From G963704535 sp963704535 (GTDB lineage: Bacteria > Chloroflexota > Chloroflexia > Chloroflexales > Roseiflexaceae): a DNA stretch of 64,000 nt. The notes under the pieces were generated by a model. That model had not been told where the DNA came from, searched no databases, and was given only the letters and a program-made list of their open reading frames with translations. Location: positions 1,612,001 to 1,676,000 of the forward strand of contig OY969916.1 of the NCBI GenBank assembly GCA_963704535.1. The letters run 5' to 3'. Each line of letters starts with the position of its first letter. Position 1 is the first letter of the stretch. The translations under genes were made by a program, and so were the position numbers. Shown here piece after piece: positions 8,522 to 16,583 of this stretch.

Positions 8522-8603
8522 CCGACCGGGATGTGATGAGCCGGCTTGCATCATCGCAGCTCTTCGGCCACTCACGATATGTAAGCAATAAGGACTCATC
8601 AAC

Positions 8604-9290
8604 ATGGATGTCATTCGCGCGCTGATCGATTTCGTCCTGCATGTCGACGACAAGCTCGGAATCCTGATTCAGCAGTACGGGACGCTGACCTACCTGATTC
8701 TGTTCCTGATCGTTTTCTGCGAGACCGGCCTGGTCGTGACGCCGGTCCTGCCGGGTGACTCGCTGCTCTTCGCGGCTGGCGCGCTGGCCGCATCCGTTGA
8801 TACCGGCGGCACGCTGAATATCTTTCTGCTCTTCGTGGTGCTGTCGATCGCGGCGGTCGTCGGCGACACGGTCAACTACATGATCGGCGCCTATGTCGGC
8901 CCTAAGGTCTTCGAGCGCAACCTGCCATTCTTGAAAAAAGAGTACCTGGACCGCACTAACGAGTTCTATGAGAAGTACGGCGGGAAAACGATTATTCTGG
9001 CCCGTTTCGTGCCGATCGTGCGCACATTTGCCCCGTTTGTGGCCGGCGTCGGGAAGATGAACTACGGCCGCTTCATCACCTTCAATATCATCGGCGGCAT
9101 CGCCTGGGTTACAATCTTTCTTTTCCTTGGCTACCTGTTCGGCAATATCCCGTTTGTGAAGCGAAACTTTGAGATCGTTACGCTTGGAATCGTGGCCGTC
9201 TCGGTGCTGCCGATGATCGTCGAGTATGTGCGCAGCCGGCGCCGGCCCAAGGCCACGCCGGTGCAGGGAGAGATCGATGGCGCTGCGTAA
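8604..9290 (+). CDS. DedA family membrane protein
   Basis: The DedA/VTT family comprises polytopic membrane proteins implicated in lipid-carrier (undecaprenyl phosphate) flipping and membrane homeostasis. The 228-residue product has the family hallmarks: FCETGLVVTPVLPGDSLLF near residue 40, the mid-protein KYGGKTIILARFVPIVRTFAPFVAG and the NIIGGIAWV helix. A further C-terminal helix is followed by a basic tail. The ATG at 8604 fits the family N-terminus. It overlaps the next small gene by 14 bases. Substrate is inferred from family work only. Confidence 0.92.
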   Translation: MDVIRALIDFVLHVDDKLGILIQQYGTLTYLILFLIVFCETGLVVTPVLPGDSLLFAAGALAASVDTGGTLNIFLLFVVLSIAAVVGDTVNYMIGAYVGPKVFERNLPFLKKEYLDRTNEFYEKYGGKTIILARFVPIVRTFAPFVAGVGKMNYGRFITFNIIGGIAWVTIFLFLGYLFGNIPFVKRNFEIVTLGIVAVSVLPMIVEYVRSRRRPKATPVQGEIDGAA

Positions 9291-9522
9291 ACTGCTCTTC
9301 CGCCCCTTGCCCGAAGTGCCCGAGGAGCCGCCGACGACTCAGACCGTCGTCCAGCAGGTGCTGGAAACGCTGCCGATCGCACCGTTTCGGTTGTTCTGGG
9401 ACAACTTCAACGATATGCGGCCTTGGTGGCCGGTACTGGTGCCGCTGCTCGCGTGGGTCGCCTGGCGGACCTATCAGCGCGAGCGGGCCGCCGTGCTCGC
9501 CCATACCGAGGACGCGGTGTAG
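9277..9522 (+). CDS. Small single-pass membrane protein, unknown
   Basis: This is an 81-residue protein, start MALRKLLFRPLPEVP, with an ATG inside the 3' end of dedA preceded by AGGGAGAG. It has a Pro-rich cytosolic start, then WWPVLVPLLAWVAWRTYQ, a single membrane helix, and a short acidic tail. Translational coupling to dedA and continuity with folP suggest an operon. I do not recognise the family. Confidence 0.65.
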   Translation: MALRKLLFRPLPEVPEEPPTTQTVVQQVLETLPIAPFRLFWDNFNDMRPWWPVLVPLLAWVAWRTYQRERAAVLAHTEDAV

Positions 9523-9542
9523 CGACATCAGCGAGGAGCGCT

Positions 9543-10451
9543 ATGCCGAGCCACGAACACGAGCGCGTTCTGGAGGTCGCCGGAGCGCGCTTCGCGTGGG
9601 GCACACGCACCTATGTGATGGGCATCCTCAACCTCACCCCCAACTCGTTCAGCGCCGATGGTCTCGCCGTGCCGGACGCCGACCTGGTTGCCGCGGCGCT
9701 TGCCCAGGCGCAGCGCTTCGCCGCCGAAGGGGCCGATCTCCTCGACATCGGCGGCGAGTCGACCCGGCCTGGCGCCAGGCCGATCGGGATCGATGAGGAG
9801 CTGCGGCGAGTCGTGCCGGTCGTCGTGGCGGTCGTGGGCGGGCTCGCGCTGCCGATCTCGGTCGATACCTACCATGCCCAGGTTGCCGCCGCCGCGCTCG
9901 ACGCCGGCGCCCATATCATCAACGATATCTGGGGCTTGCACACGCCCGATGGGGGCTGGAACGAGTCGCTGGCGGATCTGGCGGCGCGGCGCGGCGTGCC
10001 AATCATTCTGATGCACAACCGGCGTGCCCAGGCCAGTTCCGGCGCGATCGGCGGGCACTACGCCGACGTGCAGTACCATGACCTGGTCGGCAATATCATC
10101 GCCGGACTGCGCGCCAGCGTTGCCTACGCCGAGGCGCACGGCATCCGACGCGAGCGGATCATCGTCGATCCCGGCCTGGGCTTTGGAAAGACACCCGATC
10201 AGAACCTGGTGCTGATGCGGCGGCTCCATGAGTTCCAGGGCCTGGGGCTGCCGGTGCTGGTCGGCGCCTCACGCAAATCGTTCATCGGGCAGGCGCTCAA
10301 CCTCCCGCCCCAGGAGCGTGACGAGGGCACCGCCGCCGTCACGGCGCTAGCCATCCAAGCCGGCGCCGATATTGTGCGCGTCCACAACGTCAAGATGAAC
10401 GTGCGTGCGGCCCGCATCGCCGACGCGATCGTACGGATGCGTGAAACGTGA
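9543..10451 (+). CDS. folP: Dihydropteroate synthase
   Basis: This enzyme condenses 6-hydroxymethyl-dihydropterin pyrophosphate with p-aminobenzoate in folate synthesis. The 302-residue product has the family motifs GILNLTPNSFSADG near residue 25, DIGGESTRPGA, the loop ISVDTYHA, IINDIWG and the C-terminal DPGLGFGKTPDQN and GASRKSFIG. The ATG at 9543 has GAGGAG upstream. It follows dedA and the small membrane gene at short distance. The stop (10449-10451) lies in a GTGAAACGTGAAACGTG word repeat, so the terminal RET comes from the repeat. Confidence 0.95.
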   Translation: MPSHEHERVLEVAGARFAWGTRTYVMGILNLTPNSFSADGLAVPDADLVAAALAQAQRFAAEGADLLDIGGESTRPGARPIGIDEELRRVVPVVVAVVGGLALPISVDTYHAQVAAAALDAGAHIINDIWGLHTPDGGWNESLADLAARRGVPIILMHNRRAQASSGAIGGHYADVQYHDLVGNIIAGLRASVAYAEAHGIRRERIIVDPGLGFGKTPDQNLVLMRRLHEFQGLGLPVLVGASRKSFIGQALNLPPQERDEGTAAVTALAIQAGADIVRVHNVKMNVRAARIADAIVRMRET

Positions 10452-10545
10452 AACGTGTTGCGTGTTGCGTGTTGCGTGGTGTTCGGGCGGCCACGGAGCG
10501 CCGGGCGACCACGGAGCGCCGGGCAGCCACGGAGGGCCTGCCCTA
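10441..10545. repeat. Tandem word repeats after folP (families I and others)
   Basis: GTGAAACGTGAAACGTG and GTTGCGTGTTGCGTGTTGCGTG are followed by three copies of a GGCGACCACGGAGCGCCG-like unit (10483-10530). The rest of the convergent gap to 10639 holds no gene; it ends in TTCACCCCTCACCTTGTCAC words (family J). Confidence 0.6.
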
Positions 10546-10639
10546 CAGGTGCTCGGTTCTTCGGGATTTGGTGCGGGGCGTATTACGGGCCCTGGCTCCA
10601 TCCTCCATCCTCAGATGCACCCCTTCACCCCTCACCTTG

Positions 10640-11308
10640 TCACTCGGCTTGCGGGAGAGCCGGCTGGTAGCACTCCGCGTGAATCTCGGCCATCAGCGCG
10701 GCTAGCCGCTCCTCAAGCAGGCCGTAGCCGGTGCGGCGCACTTCGAGTGCTAGGCCGAGCATCTCGGCGATTACGCCGGCCTTTGCGATCAGCTCGGCGT
10801 CCTCGCGCTGGACCAGGTAGACCAGCCGGACGTAGTTGCCGAAATAGAGGGTTTTGAGCTGGGGAAAGCGGTCCAGGCCGAGCCCTTTTAGCACGGTCCC
10901 CTCGAACCCTCGGACGAGGAAGTCGGTCAGGAAGAAGGTGCCGGGCTCCTCGGCCATCAGGGTTTCGAAGGCGGCGCCGCCGTACATCTCGTAGCAGTGC
11001 GGGCCGGCGATGCGGGGCACATTGTAGCGGGCGAGCACTGCGTCGAGGTCGCCACGGGTGCCGCACTCGCCGTACACGACGACGACGCGCTCGAAGCGCG
11101 GGATCAGCTCGCGCAGCCGGCGCTCGACGGCTGGGGCGATATGCTCCGGGGTCAGGTGGTGCTGCGCGGCCACGCCGAACAGCTCGGCGTCCCAGCCGCG
11201 ACTCCGCACGATCGCGATCACCTCGCGAGCGAGCGCGCCGCACAGCACAAACGCAACTTTATGACTCCCTCGCATCGTCCACTCATCAACCATCGCTTGA
11301 TTCTCCAC
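10640..11308 (-). CDS. DUF1638 domain protein
   Basis: The product is a cytosolic protein of up to 222 residues. Recognisable DUF1638 sequence includes VAFVLCGALAREV near residue 17, VVVVYGECGTRGDLD and IAGPHCYEMYGG, with conserved Cys residues that could bind metal. The family is commonly found beside corrinoid methyltransferase genes, as here, but no biochemical function is established. Possible starts are the GTG at 11308 or internal ATGs at 11293 and 11275; none has a strong ribosome site. The stop lies in a TTCACCTTGTCAC-type repeat. It is the last gene of the minus-strand demethylation cluster. Confidence 0.8.
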   Translation of the reverse strand: MENQAMVDEWTMRGSHKVAFVLCGALAREVIAIVRSRGWDAELFGVAAQHHLTPEHIAPAVERRLRELIPRFERVVVVYGECGTRGDLDAVLARYNVPRIAGPHCYEMYGGAAFETLMAEEPGTFFLTDFLVRGFEGTVLKGLGLDRFPQLKTLYFGNYVRLVYLVQREDAELIAKAGVIAEMLGLALEVRRTGYGLLEERLAALMAEIHAECYQPALPQAE

Positions 11309-11330
11309 AAAGAGGGGAAGATCACTAAGA

Positions 11331-11513
11331 TCCCGCGTGGGCTTTTCCTTTTACGATGTGAGTTGGGGAGGACTGAGGGGGCAGCCTCTCAATCCCCCTT
11401 TTTCCCTGAAGACCACGAAGGGGATGCAGATCTCGAAGGTCCCACGTGGGGCTTTCCCTTTACATTGTGACTTGGGGAGATTGAGAGGACTGTCTCCTCA
11501 AACCCCCTTTTTC
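11331..11513. repeat. Two degenerate family B-like palindromes in direct repeat
   Basis: CGTGGGCTTTTCCTTTTACGATGTGA and CGTGGGGCTTTCCCTTTACATTGTGA start two similar units (11337 and 11446). Each is followed by TTGGGGAGG-TGAG-GG/CTCAA-CCCCCTTTTT hairpins. The spacer has CACGAAGGGGATGCAGATCTCGAAGG words. Each T-run hairpin could terminate transcripts. Confidence 0.55.
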
Positions 11514-11517
11514 GCCC

Positions 11518-12510
11518 CTACAGTATCTCGCTCGTGCGGCGGGTGCGGCGGGCCTCGCGTGAGGCGGGAGCCGCAGGGCGCCGGGCCACCGGGCTGGCGA
11601 GCGCGATCTCGGCCTGGTCGAGCGCGGGCTGGTCGCGCAGCGCCGCGACCATGGCCCGGATGTGGGCCGGGGTGCTGCCGCAGCAGGCGCCGATGATCGT
11701 CGCGCCGAGGGCGCGCACGCGGCGGGCGTACTCGGCCATCACGTTGGGCGTCCCGCTGTAGACCGCGCGGCCGTCCACGATCTGCGGGATGCCGGCGTTG
11801 CTCTTGGCGACCAGCGGGAGGGCGACGCCAGACTGGCGTAGGCCGTGGATCACGCCCTCGATCTCGGCGGTGCCGTTGCCGCAGTTGGCGCCGAGCGCCG
11901 CGAGACCCAGAGCGGATAGGGCGCCGGCGGCATCGGCTGGGCTCACGCCCATCATGGTGAAGCCACGGGTGTCGAAGGTCATTGTGGCGACGATCGGCAG
12001 CCCTGGCGCGGCCCGTTGGGCGCCTTCAATCGCCGCGCGCACCTCGGCGAGATCGCTCATTGTTTCGATCCAGAGCACGTCCACGCCACCGGCGGCGAGC
12101 CCAGCCGCCTGAGCGGCGAACCCGTCCACCGCCGCCGCGTAGGTGAGCGAACCCAGCGGCTCAAACAGCTCGCCGCTGGGGCCGATCGACCCGGCCACCA
12201 CCGCTTCGGCGGCCTCGGCACGCGCTAGGGCGGCGGCGGCGTGGTTCAGCTCGAAGACCTGGTTTTGGAGGTCGTGGAGCTTGAGGCGAAACGGGTTGCC
12301 GCCGAAGCTGTTGGTCAGGATGATCTGCGCGCCGGCGTCGAGGTAGCCGCGATGCACTGCGCGAACGTGGGTTTGCCGGTCCGGCAGGACGTTCCATCGC
12401 TCGGGCGGGTCGCCGAACAGCAGCCCGGCGGCCATCAGCATGGTGCCCATGCCGCCATCGGCGATGATCGGGTCGTGCTGGGCTAGTAGGTCGAGGAAGC
12501 GGGTGGGCAT
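11518..12510 (-). CDS. Homocysteine S-methyltransferase family protein
   Basis: The product belongs to the zinc-dependent Hcy-binding family (MetH N-terminal/BHMT-like), which transfers a methyl group to homocysteine. Motifs are DGGMGTMLMAAGL near the start, LTNSFGGNPFRL, IETMSDLAEVRAA, GANCGNG (first zinc Cys) and GACCGSTPAHIRAM (paired zinc Cys) near residue 290. The ATG at 12510 has GAGGAG eight bases upstream; the frame is open further 5' but that part is repeat-derived. In this cluster it could accept methyl groups from the corrinoid protein to make methionine, which is inferred. Length of about 330 residues matches a stand-alone Hcy methyltransferase. Confidence 0.88.
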   Translation of the reverse strand: MPTRFLDLLAQHDPIIADGGMGTMLMAAGLLFGDPPERWNVLPDRQTHVRAVHRGYLDAGAQIILTNSFGGNPFRLKLHDLQNQVFELNHAAAALARAEAAEAVVAGSIGPSGELFEPLGSLTYAAAVDGFAAQAAGLAAGGVDVLWIETMSDLAEVRAAIEGAQRAAPGLPIVATMTFDTRGFTMMGVSPADAAGALSALGLAALGANCGNGTAEIEGVIHGLRQSGVALPLVAKSNAGIPQIVDGRAVYSGTPNVMAEYARRVRALGATIIGACCGSTPAHIRAMVAALRDQPALDQAEIALASPVARRPAAPASREARRTRRTSEIL

Positions 12511-12589
12511 TTGTGCTTTCTCCTCGTTATGACGCGATCTGCGAACTCTGGTTTGCGTTGACGGGTCGTTCGGTGGTGGTCGTTGGCGC

Positions 12590-12780
12590 TCGTCGCGGGC
12601 GAATACAAGATTCGCCCCTACCGATGGGAATCGATGGGAAATCGATGGGATGTCGATGGGGTGTCGATGGACGGCGCGGGTGGGCATCGATCCCAATGTA
12701 AACATCGATATTCATTGCGTCGGGGCGAATCTCGTATTCGCCCGCATCGTAGACATCGATATCAATGCCATCACTGATTC
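12590..12780. repeat. GCGAATACAAGATTCGCCCC palindromes and TCGATGGG tandem words
   Basis: The region 12511-12790 has no gene. It contains GGGCGAATACAAGATTCGCCCC (12598-12619), an imperfect inverted copy GGGGCGAATCTCGTATTCGCCC (12722-12743) and five TCGATGGG-like words (12625-12672). It also has GACATCGATATCAATG/CATCGATATTCATTG words. Confidence 0.65.
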
Positions 12781-12789
12781 CCCTCATTG

Positions 12790-12861
12790 GAGAGATCGTG
12801 GTGGAAAGAGAATTCTTGAGGGGAGGTCCCCACAAACTCCCCCTTTTCAAACAGTCTCTAA
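12790..12861. repeat. Intergenic palindromic repeat, family A
   Basis: GTGGTGGAAAGAGAATTCTTGAG through CCCCCTTTTCAAACAGTCTCTAA is a family A copy without the left terminal arm. The dinB-like stop codon (12847-12849) is within it. Confidence 0.75.
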
Positions 12862-13311
12862 CGCCCCGCGCACCGCCACAATCTCCGCCAGGTGCTCGTT
12901 GTCGTGCGTCACCATCATCTGCACCTGGTCGCGCAGGCGCGATGGGCCGGTCTGCTCGTGAACGAGCGGGCGGCCCCAGTCGCGCTGATCGAGCCCGGCG
13001 AGAAATGCGATCGTCGCGGCCCGACGGGCGGCGAACTCCTCGACGAGGGCGGCCAACGGGCTGATCTGGTCGTGGGCGGCTGGGTCCGGCCCGATCGCGC
13101 GCACGCGCGGGTTCTCCTCGGCGACGACGCGGCGCAGGCGCGCAAGAAAATGCTGCTCAACCAGACTGAGGTGGGATACGATCTCGGCCAGGCACCACTG
13201 CCCGTCTGCCGGCGGGCGGCGAGCCTGCTGATCGCCGACGGGCCGCAGCAGCCGCGTCAGGTCGCGCGGCGTGGCGGCCAGCGACTCCATTAGGACATCA
13301 CGACGGCTCAT
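12847..13311 (-). CDS. DinB superfamily protein
   Basis: This is a 154-residue four-helix-bundle protein of the DinB/YfiT type, often metal-dependent and linked to thiol transfer or stress. The metal-ligand pattern is visible as WCLAEIVSHLSLVEQHF near residue 45 and MMVTHDNEHLAEIVAVR near the C-terminus. The last residues (ETV) and the stop are encoded by a family A repeat. It lies inside the corrinoid cluster but a role there is not evident. Confidence 0.8.
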   Translation of the reverse strand: MSRRDVLMESLAATPRDLTRLLRPVGDQQARRPPADGQWCLAEIVSHLSLVEQHFLARLRRVVAEENPRVRAIGPDPAAHDQISPLAALVEEFAARRAATIAFLAGLDQRDWGRPLVHEQTGPSRLRDQVQMMVTHDNEHLAEIVAVRGALETV

Positions 13312-13346
13312 AGCGTTCTCGTCTATTTACGATTGTTGCGCTCCGC

Positions 13347-13626
13347 GCTCGTACCATAGTTCGTGGTGGAAAGGAGGTTCTTGAGGGGGCAACCCCCTCA
13401 AACTCCCCTTTTCAAAGCTCGTATCGTAGCTCGTGGTGGAAAGGAGGTTCTTGAGGGGGCAACCCCCCTCAAACTCCCCTTTTCAAAGCTCGTATCGTAG
13501 TTCGTGGTGGAAAGGAGGTTCTTGAGGGGGCAACCCCCTCAAACTCCCCTTTTCAAAGCTCGTATCGTAGTTCGTGGTGGAAAGGAGGTTCTTGAGGGGG
13601 CAGCTCCCCTCAAACTCCCCTTTTCA
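13347..13626. repeat. Four tandem copies of the family A repeat
   Basis: Units of 70, 71, 70 and about 69 bases start at 13347, 13417, 13488 and 13558. Each reads GCTCGTAtcgTAGTTCGTGGTGG, AAAGGAGGTTCTTGAGGGGG, CAACCCCCTCAAACTCCCC and TTTTCAAA. Copies differ by few substitutions and 1-base length changes in the C-run. No variable spacers exist, so this is not a CRISPR. Every unit has a strong internal hairpin. Confidence 0.9.
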
Positions 13627-13627
13627 T

Positions 13628-15712
13628 TCACCCGCGCCGCTCCCGGCGGCGGCGCGCCCGAGCGTCGGCTGGGTCCGGTCGTGCGGGCAGGAGGGCCAAC
13701 GCCTCCAGGTGTGGGAACGGGTCGGCCATGTGCGGCAGGTGCATCGCGCCCAACGAACTCAATCTGGAACTCAGGGTCGATCGCCGTCTCGACATACTCG
13801 ACCCGGCGGGCGGCGCGGCGCGGCCTCGGCACGCCGCGCCTTGCTCAGCAGCACGATCCGCGCGCCATCGCCAGCGGCGTTGCCGACGGCGCGCACCTGG
13901 TCGGGATCGCAGTCGGGGTACAGCCCCAGGATCATGGCCCGCAACGGGTCGATGTAGCTGCCAAAGGCGCCGGCCAGCACAATCTTATCGACCGCCGTCA
14001 CGCCACGGCGGCGCATCAGCAGCTTGCAGCCGGCGTACAGCGCTGCCTTGGCTAGCTGGATATTGCGCACATCGTCCTGGGTGATCACGATCTCACGCCC
14101 CGTAGCGGTCTGGTCGGCGGTCGCCAGCACGTACTCGGCTTTGCGGCCGTTCCATCGGATGCGGCCCATTGTCCGTTGTCCGTTGTCCGTTGTCGGTTGT
14201 GAATCATCCGCCACCTGTTGCAACTGACTACTGACTACTGACACCTGACTCTCGGCGAAGCGCCCATCGGCCCGCAAGATACCGGCCATAAATAGCTCGG
14301 CCACCGCCTCGATGATGCCGGAGCCGCAGATGCCGGTTGCGCCGATCTCGGCGGGCGCCAACTCGTCCGACCAGCCCTCCCGACCGATCACCTGGAAGCG
14401 CGGCGCGCCGCTCGACGGGTCGATACGTACCCGCTCGATCGCGCCGGGCGCCGCGCGCTGGCCGTGGGTGATCTGGGCACCCTCGAAGGCCGGGCCGGTG
14501 GGGCTGCTGGCGCTTAGTAGCCGCTCGCGGTTGCCGAGCAGGATCTCGGCGTTGGTGCCGACATCGATCACCAGCATGATGCCGTCTTGCTGGTCGGGCG
14601 CCTCGGCCACCAGCACGCCGACATTGTCGGAGCCGACATGGCCGGCCTCCAGCGCCATGAAGTGGATGTTGGCGCCAGGGTGCAGCTTGAGCCCCAGCTC
14701 GCGCGCCTTGATATCCAGCGGCGCGTGGGTCGCCAGGGTGAACGGCGCGGCGCCAAGCTCGGTCGGGTCCAGGCCGAGCAGGATATGGTGCATCACGGTG
14801 TTGCCGACCACCACCAGCTCGTGGATGTCGCGGGCGCGCAGGCCGGCGGCGTGCGCGGCCATGCCCGCCAGCCGGTTGAGCCCGGTGACGATCGCGGCAT
14901 GCATCTTCTGGAGGCCGTCGTCGTGCATCATTGCGAAGCTGACCCGGCTCATCAGGTCCTCGCCGTAGGTGACTTGCGGGTTCACGATCGACTCGGTCGC
15001 CAGCACGGCGCCGCTGCGTAGGTCGCACAGGTGGCCGGCGACTGTGGTCGAGCCGACGTCCACTGCCAGGCCGTAGAGCCCCTCGTGGTAGCCGGGGCGT
15101 ATATCGATCACCTCGGCGTCGTTCCAGACCACGACTGTGACCTGGTGCTTGCCGGCGCGCAGGGCCGGGGTGAGCCGGCGCAGGGCTGGGAGATCGATCC
15201 GCAGCTCGGCGAAGCCCCACTCGCGGCGCAGCGCGGCCTGGAGCCGCTCCCAATCGCCCTGGCGATCGCCCAGCCGGTGCGGCTCGACCTCCACGAACAC
15301 CTGGCGCAGGACCGGGTCGATCGTGATCGTGCGCTCGCCGGCGGCCTTGCGGATGATCGGCTTGCGGGCCTGGCTCTCGGGCGGCACCGTGATGAGCAGA
15401 TCGCCGGCGACGCAGGCGGCGCAGGCCAGGCGCGCGCCGGGGGTCGCGCCGCCGTGTCGGGCGAAGTGCTCGCGCTCGGCGGCGGTGGGCGGCGTGACGT
15501 GATCGGCCGCCGAACTCGATCGCGTACTTGGCGAACACGCCTGGCTCGACGACGACCCGGCACTTGCCGCATGTCTGCCGACCGCCGCAAATGCTGTCCA
15601 CGTCGACGCCGAGTTGGCGGGCCGCGTCAAGCAGCGTGGTCCCGGCGGCGACACGCCCCTGGCGACCGGAGGGCTGGAAGACGACCAGGTGTGTTGGTGG
15701 AGAGTCGGTCAT
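13628..15712 (-). CDS. RamA-like corrinoid activation protein (2Fe-2S ferredoxin plus ASKHA), three frameshifts
   Basis: The protein reductively reactivates Co(II) corrinoid in methyltransferase systems. An N-terminal ferredoxin domain has ICGGRQTCGKCRVVV and a later Cys pair (LACAACVAGD). The DUF4445/ASKHA ATPase follows: GLAVDVGSTTVAGHL, VNPQVTYGEDLMSRV, ELVVVGNTVMHHILLG, MLVIDVGTNAEILLG, ATGICGSGIIEAVAEL and KIVLAGAFGSYIDP. The reading frame breaks three times, near 15508, 13833 and 13742. Each break is repaired by deleting one base, and the repaired C-terminus reads RVEYVETAIDPEFQIEFVGAMH, typical of the family. Residues encoded by 14168-14252 are a Ser/Gln/Thr-rich repeat insert. A long stretch between the breaks is fully open, so sequencing error is likely. 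Confidence 0.85.
14168..14252. repeat. Word repeat inside the RamA-like coding frame (family G)
   Basis: TCCGTTGTCCGTTGTCCGTT and ACTGACTACTGACTACTGAC words translate on the minus strand to QVSVVSSQLQ and DSQPTTDNGQRTM. These lie between conserved ASKHA segments (after AELFMAGILRADGRF, before IRWNGRKAEYVLA). Similar words lie between genes at 55441-55465 and 60472-60511. Confidence 0.75.
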
Positions 15713-15725
15713 TGGTCAACCGGAA

Positions 15726-15788
15726 AAATTGAGAATTGAGAATGAAGAATTGAGAATTGCATTTTCAATTCTTCATTCTCAATTCCGC
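15726..15788. repeat. AT-rich word repeat, family C (palindromic pair)
   Basis: AAATTGAGAATTGAGAATGAAG AATTGAG and the inverted TTTTCAATTCTTCATTCTCAATT make a hairpin. It supplies the stop and last residues (ELRMKN) of the corrinoid protein. Confidence 0.8.
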
Positions 15789-16451
15789 GTGCCGTCGGGC
15801 CATGTATGCCCTGGCCAGATCCACAGCCACCGCCGCGTCGCGACCGTAGGCGTCGGCGCCGACCGAGCGGGCGAAGCTCTCGGTCACGGGCGCGCCGCCG
15901 ACCATGACGAAGATGCCGTCACGCAGCCCCTCGTCCTTCAGCGCCTGCACCACCACCTTCATGTATGGCATCGTGGTGGTCAGCAGCGCGCTCATGCCGA
16001 TGATGTCGGGCTGGTGCTCCTTGACCGCCGTGATGAAGCGCTCGGCGTCGTTGTTGATCCCCAGGTTGATCACCTCAAAGCCGGCGCCCTCCATCATCAT
16101 CGCGACCAGGTTCTTGCCGATGTCGTGGATATCGCCCTTGACCGTGCCGATCACCAGCTTGCCGATCTGCTCCGCGCCGGTCTCGGTCAGCAGCGGACGC
16201 AGCACCTCCATGCCGCCCTTCATTGCGTTGGCGGCCATCAGCACCTCGGGCACGAACAGAATGCCGTCGCGGAAGTCCACCCCGACGATATCCATCCCCG
16301 CCACCAGCCCCTGCGCCAGCACGTCCTGCGGGGAGTATCCGCGCCGCAGCGCCTCGCGCGTCTGCGCGACCACCTCATCCTTCATCCCGTCGTAGAGGTC
16401 GTCCTGCATCTGTTCGAACAGTGTTTCGTCCGAGAGATCTGAAAAGTCCAT
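15765..16451 (-). CDS. Methyltransferase cognate corrinoid protein (MtbC/MttC type)
   Basis: The product is a B12-carrying methyl shuttle between an MttB-type methyltransferase and an acceptor. The 228-residue product has a helical cap domain (GLVAGMDIVGVDFRDGILFVPEVLMAANAM) and a Rossmann B12 domain with GTVKGDIHDIGKNLV, the DxHxxG motif whose His coordinates cobalt, near residue 107. SALLTTTMPYM and VMVGGAPVTE (GxxPVT) follow. Length and order match MtbC/MttC. The last six residues come from the family C repeat. It lies between the activase and the sarcosine-oxidase-like gene. Confidence 0.93.
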   Translation of the reverse strand: MDFSDLSDETLFEQMQDDLYDGMKDEVVAQTREALRRGYSPQDVLAQGLVAGMDIVGVDFRDGILFVPEVLMAANAMKGGMEVLRPLLTETGAEQIGKLVIGTVKGDIHDIGKNLVAMMMEGAGFEVINLGINNDAERFITAVKEHQPDIIGMSALLTTTMPYMKVVVQALKDEGLRDGIFVMVGGAPVTESFARSVGADAYGRDAAVAVDLARAYMARRHAELRMKN

Positions 16452-16469
16452 GGCGCCTCCTCAAGCCGA

Positions 16470-16583
16470 GAACAAAGAACTAAGAACCAAGAACCAAGAA
16501 CCGGCCACCGGGGATGGAGGATGGAGGATGGAGGATAGCAGATCGCGCGCATCTCTATCCTCTATCCTCTATCCTCTATCTTC
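16470..16583. repeat. Word repeats: AAGAACCAAGAACC and a GGATGGAGGATGGAGG palindrome
   Basis: GAACAAAGAACTAAGAACCAAG (16470-16503) is followed by GGATGGAGGATGGAGGATAG, a short spacer, and TCTATCCTCTATCCTCTATC. The latter two blocks form an imperfect hairpin (16512-16583). The flavoenzyme stop codon at 16569 is inside. Confidence 0.7.

Noticed and set aside
8425..8625. 66-codon plus-strand frame upstream of dedA
   Set aside because: It covers the putative dedA promoter, has no ribosome site and no recognisable sequence.
13347..13626. Regular 70-base repetition resembling a CRISPR array
   Set aside because: Whole units repeat with no variable spacer, and each has an internal palindrome of the dispersed family A. 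No cas genes nearby.
14228..15712. A separate 494-codon protein in the RamA-like region
   Set aside because: Only its first 65 residues (ferredoxin) are protein-like; the rest is an Arg/Ala/Pro-rich shadow of the true ASKHA frame after a one-base shift.
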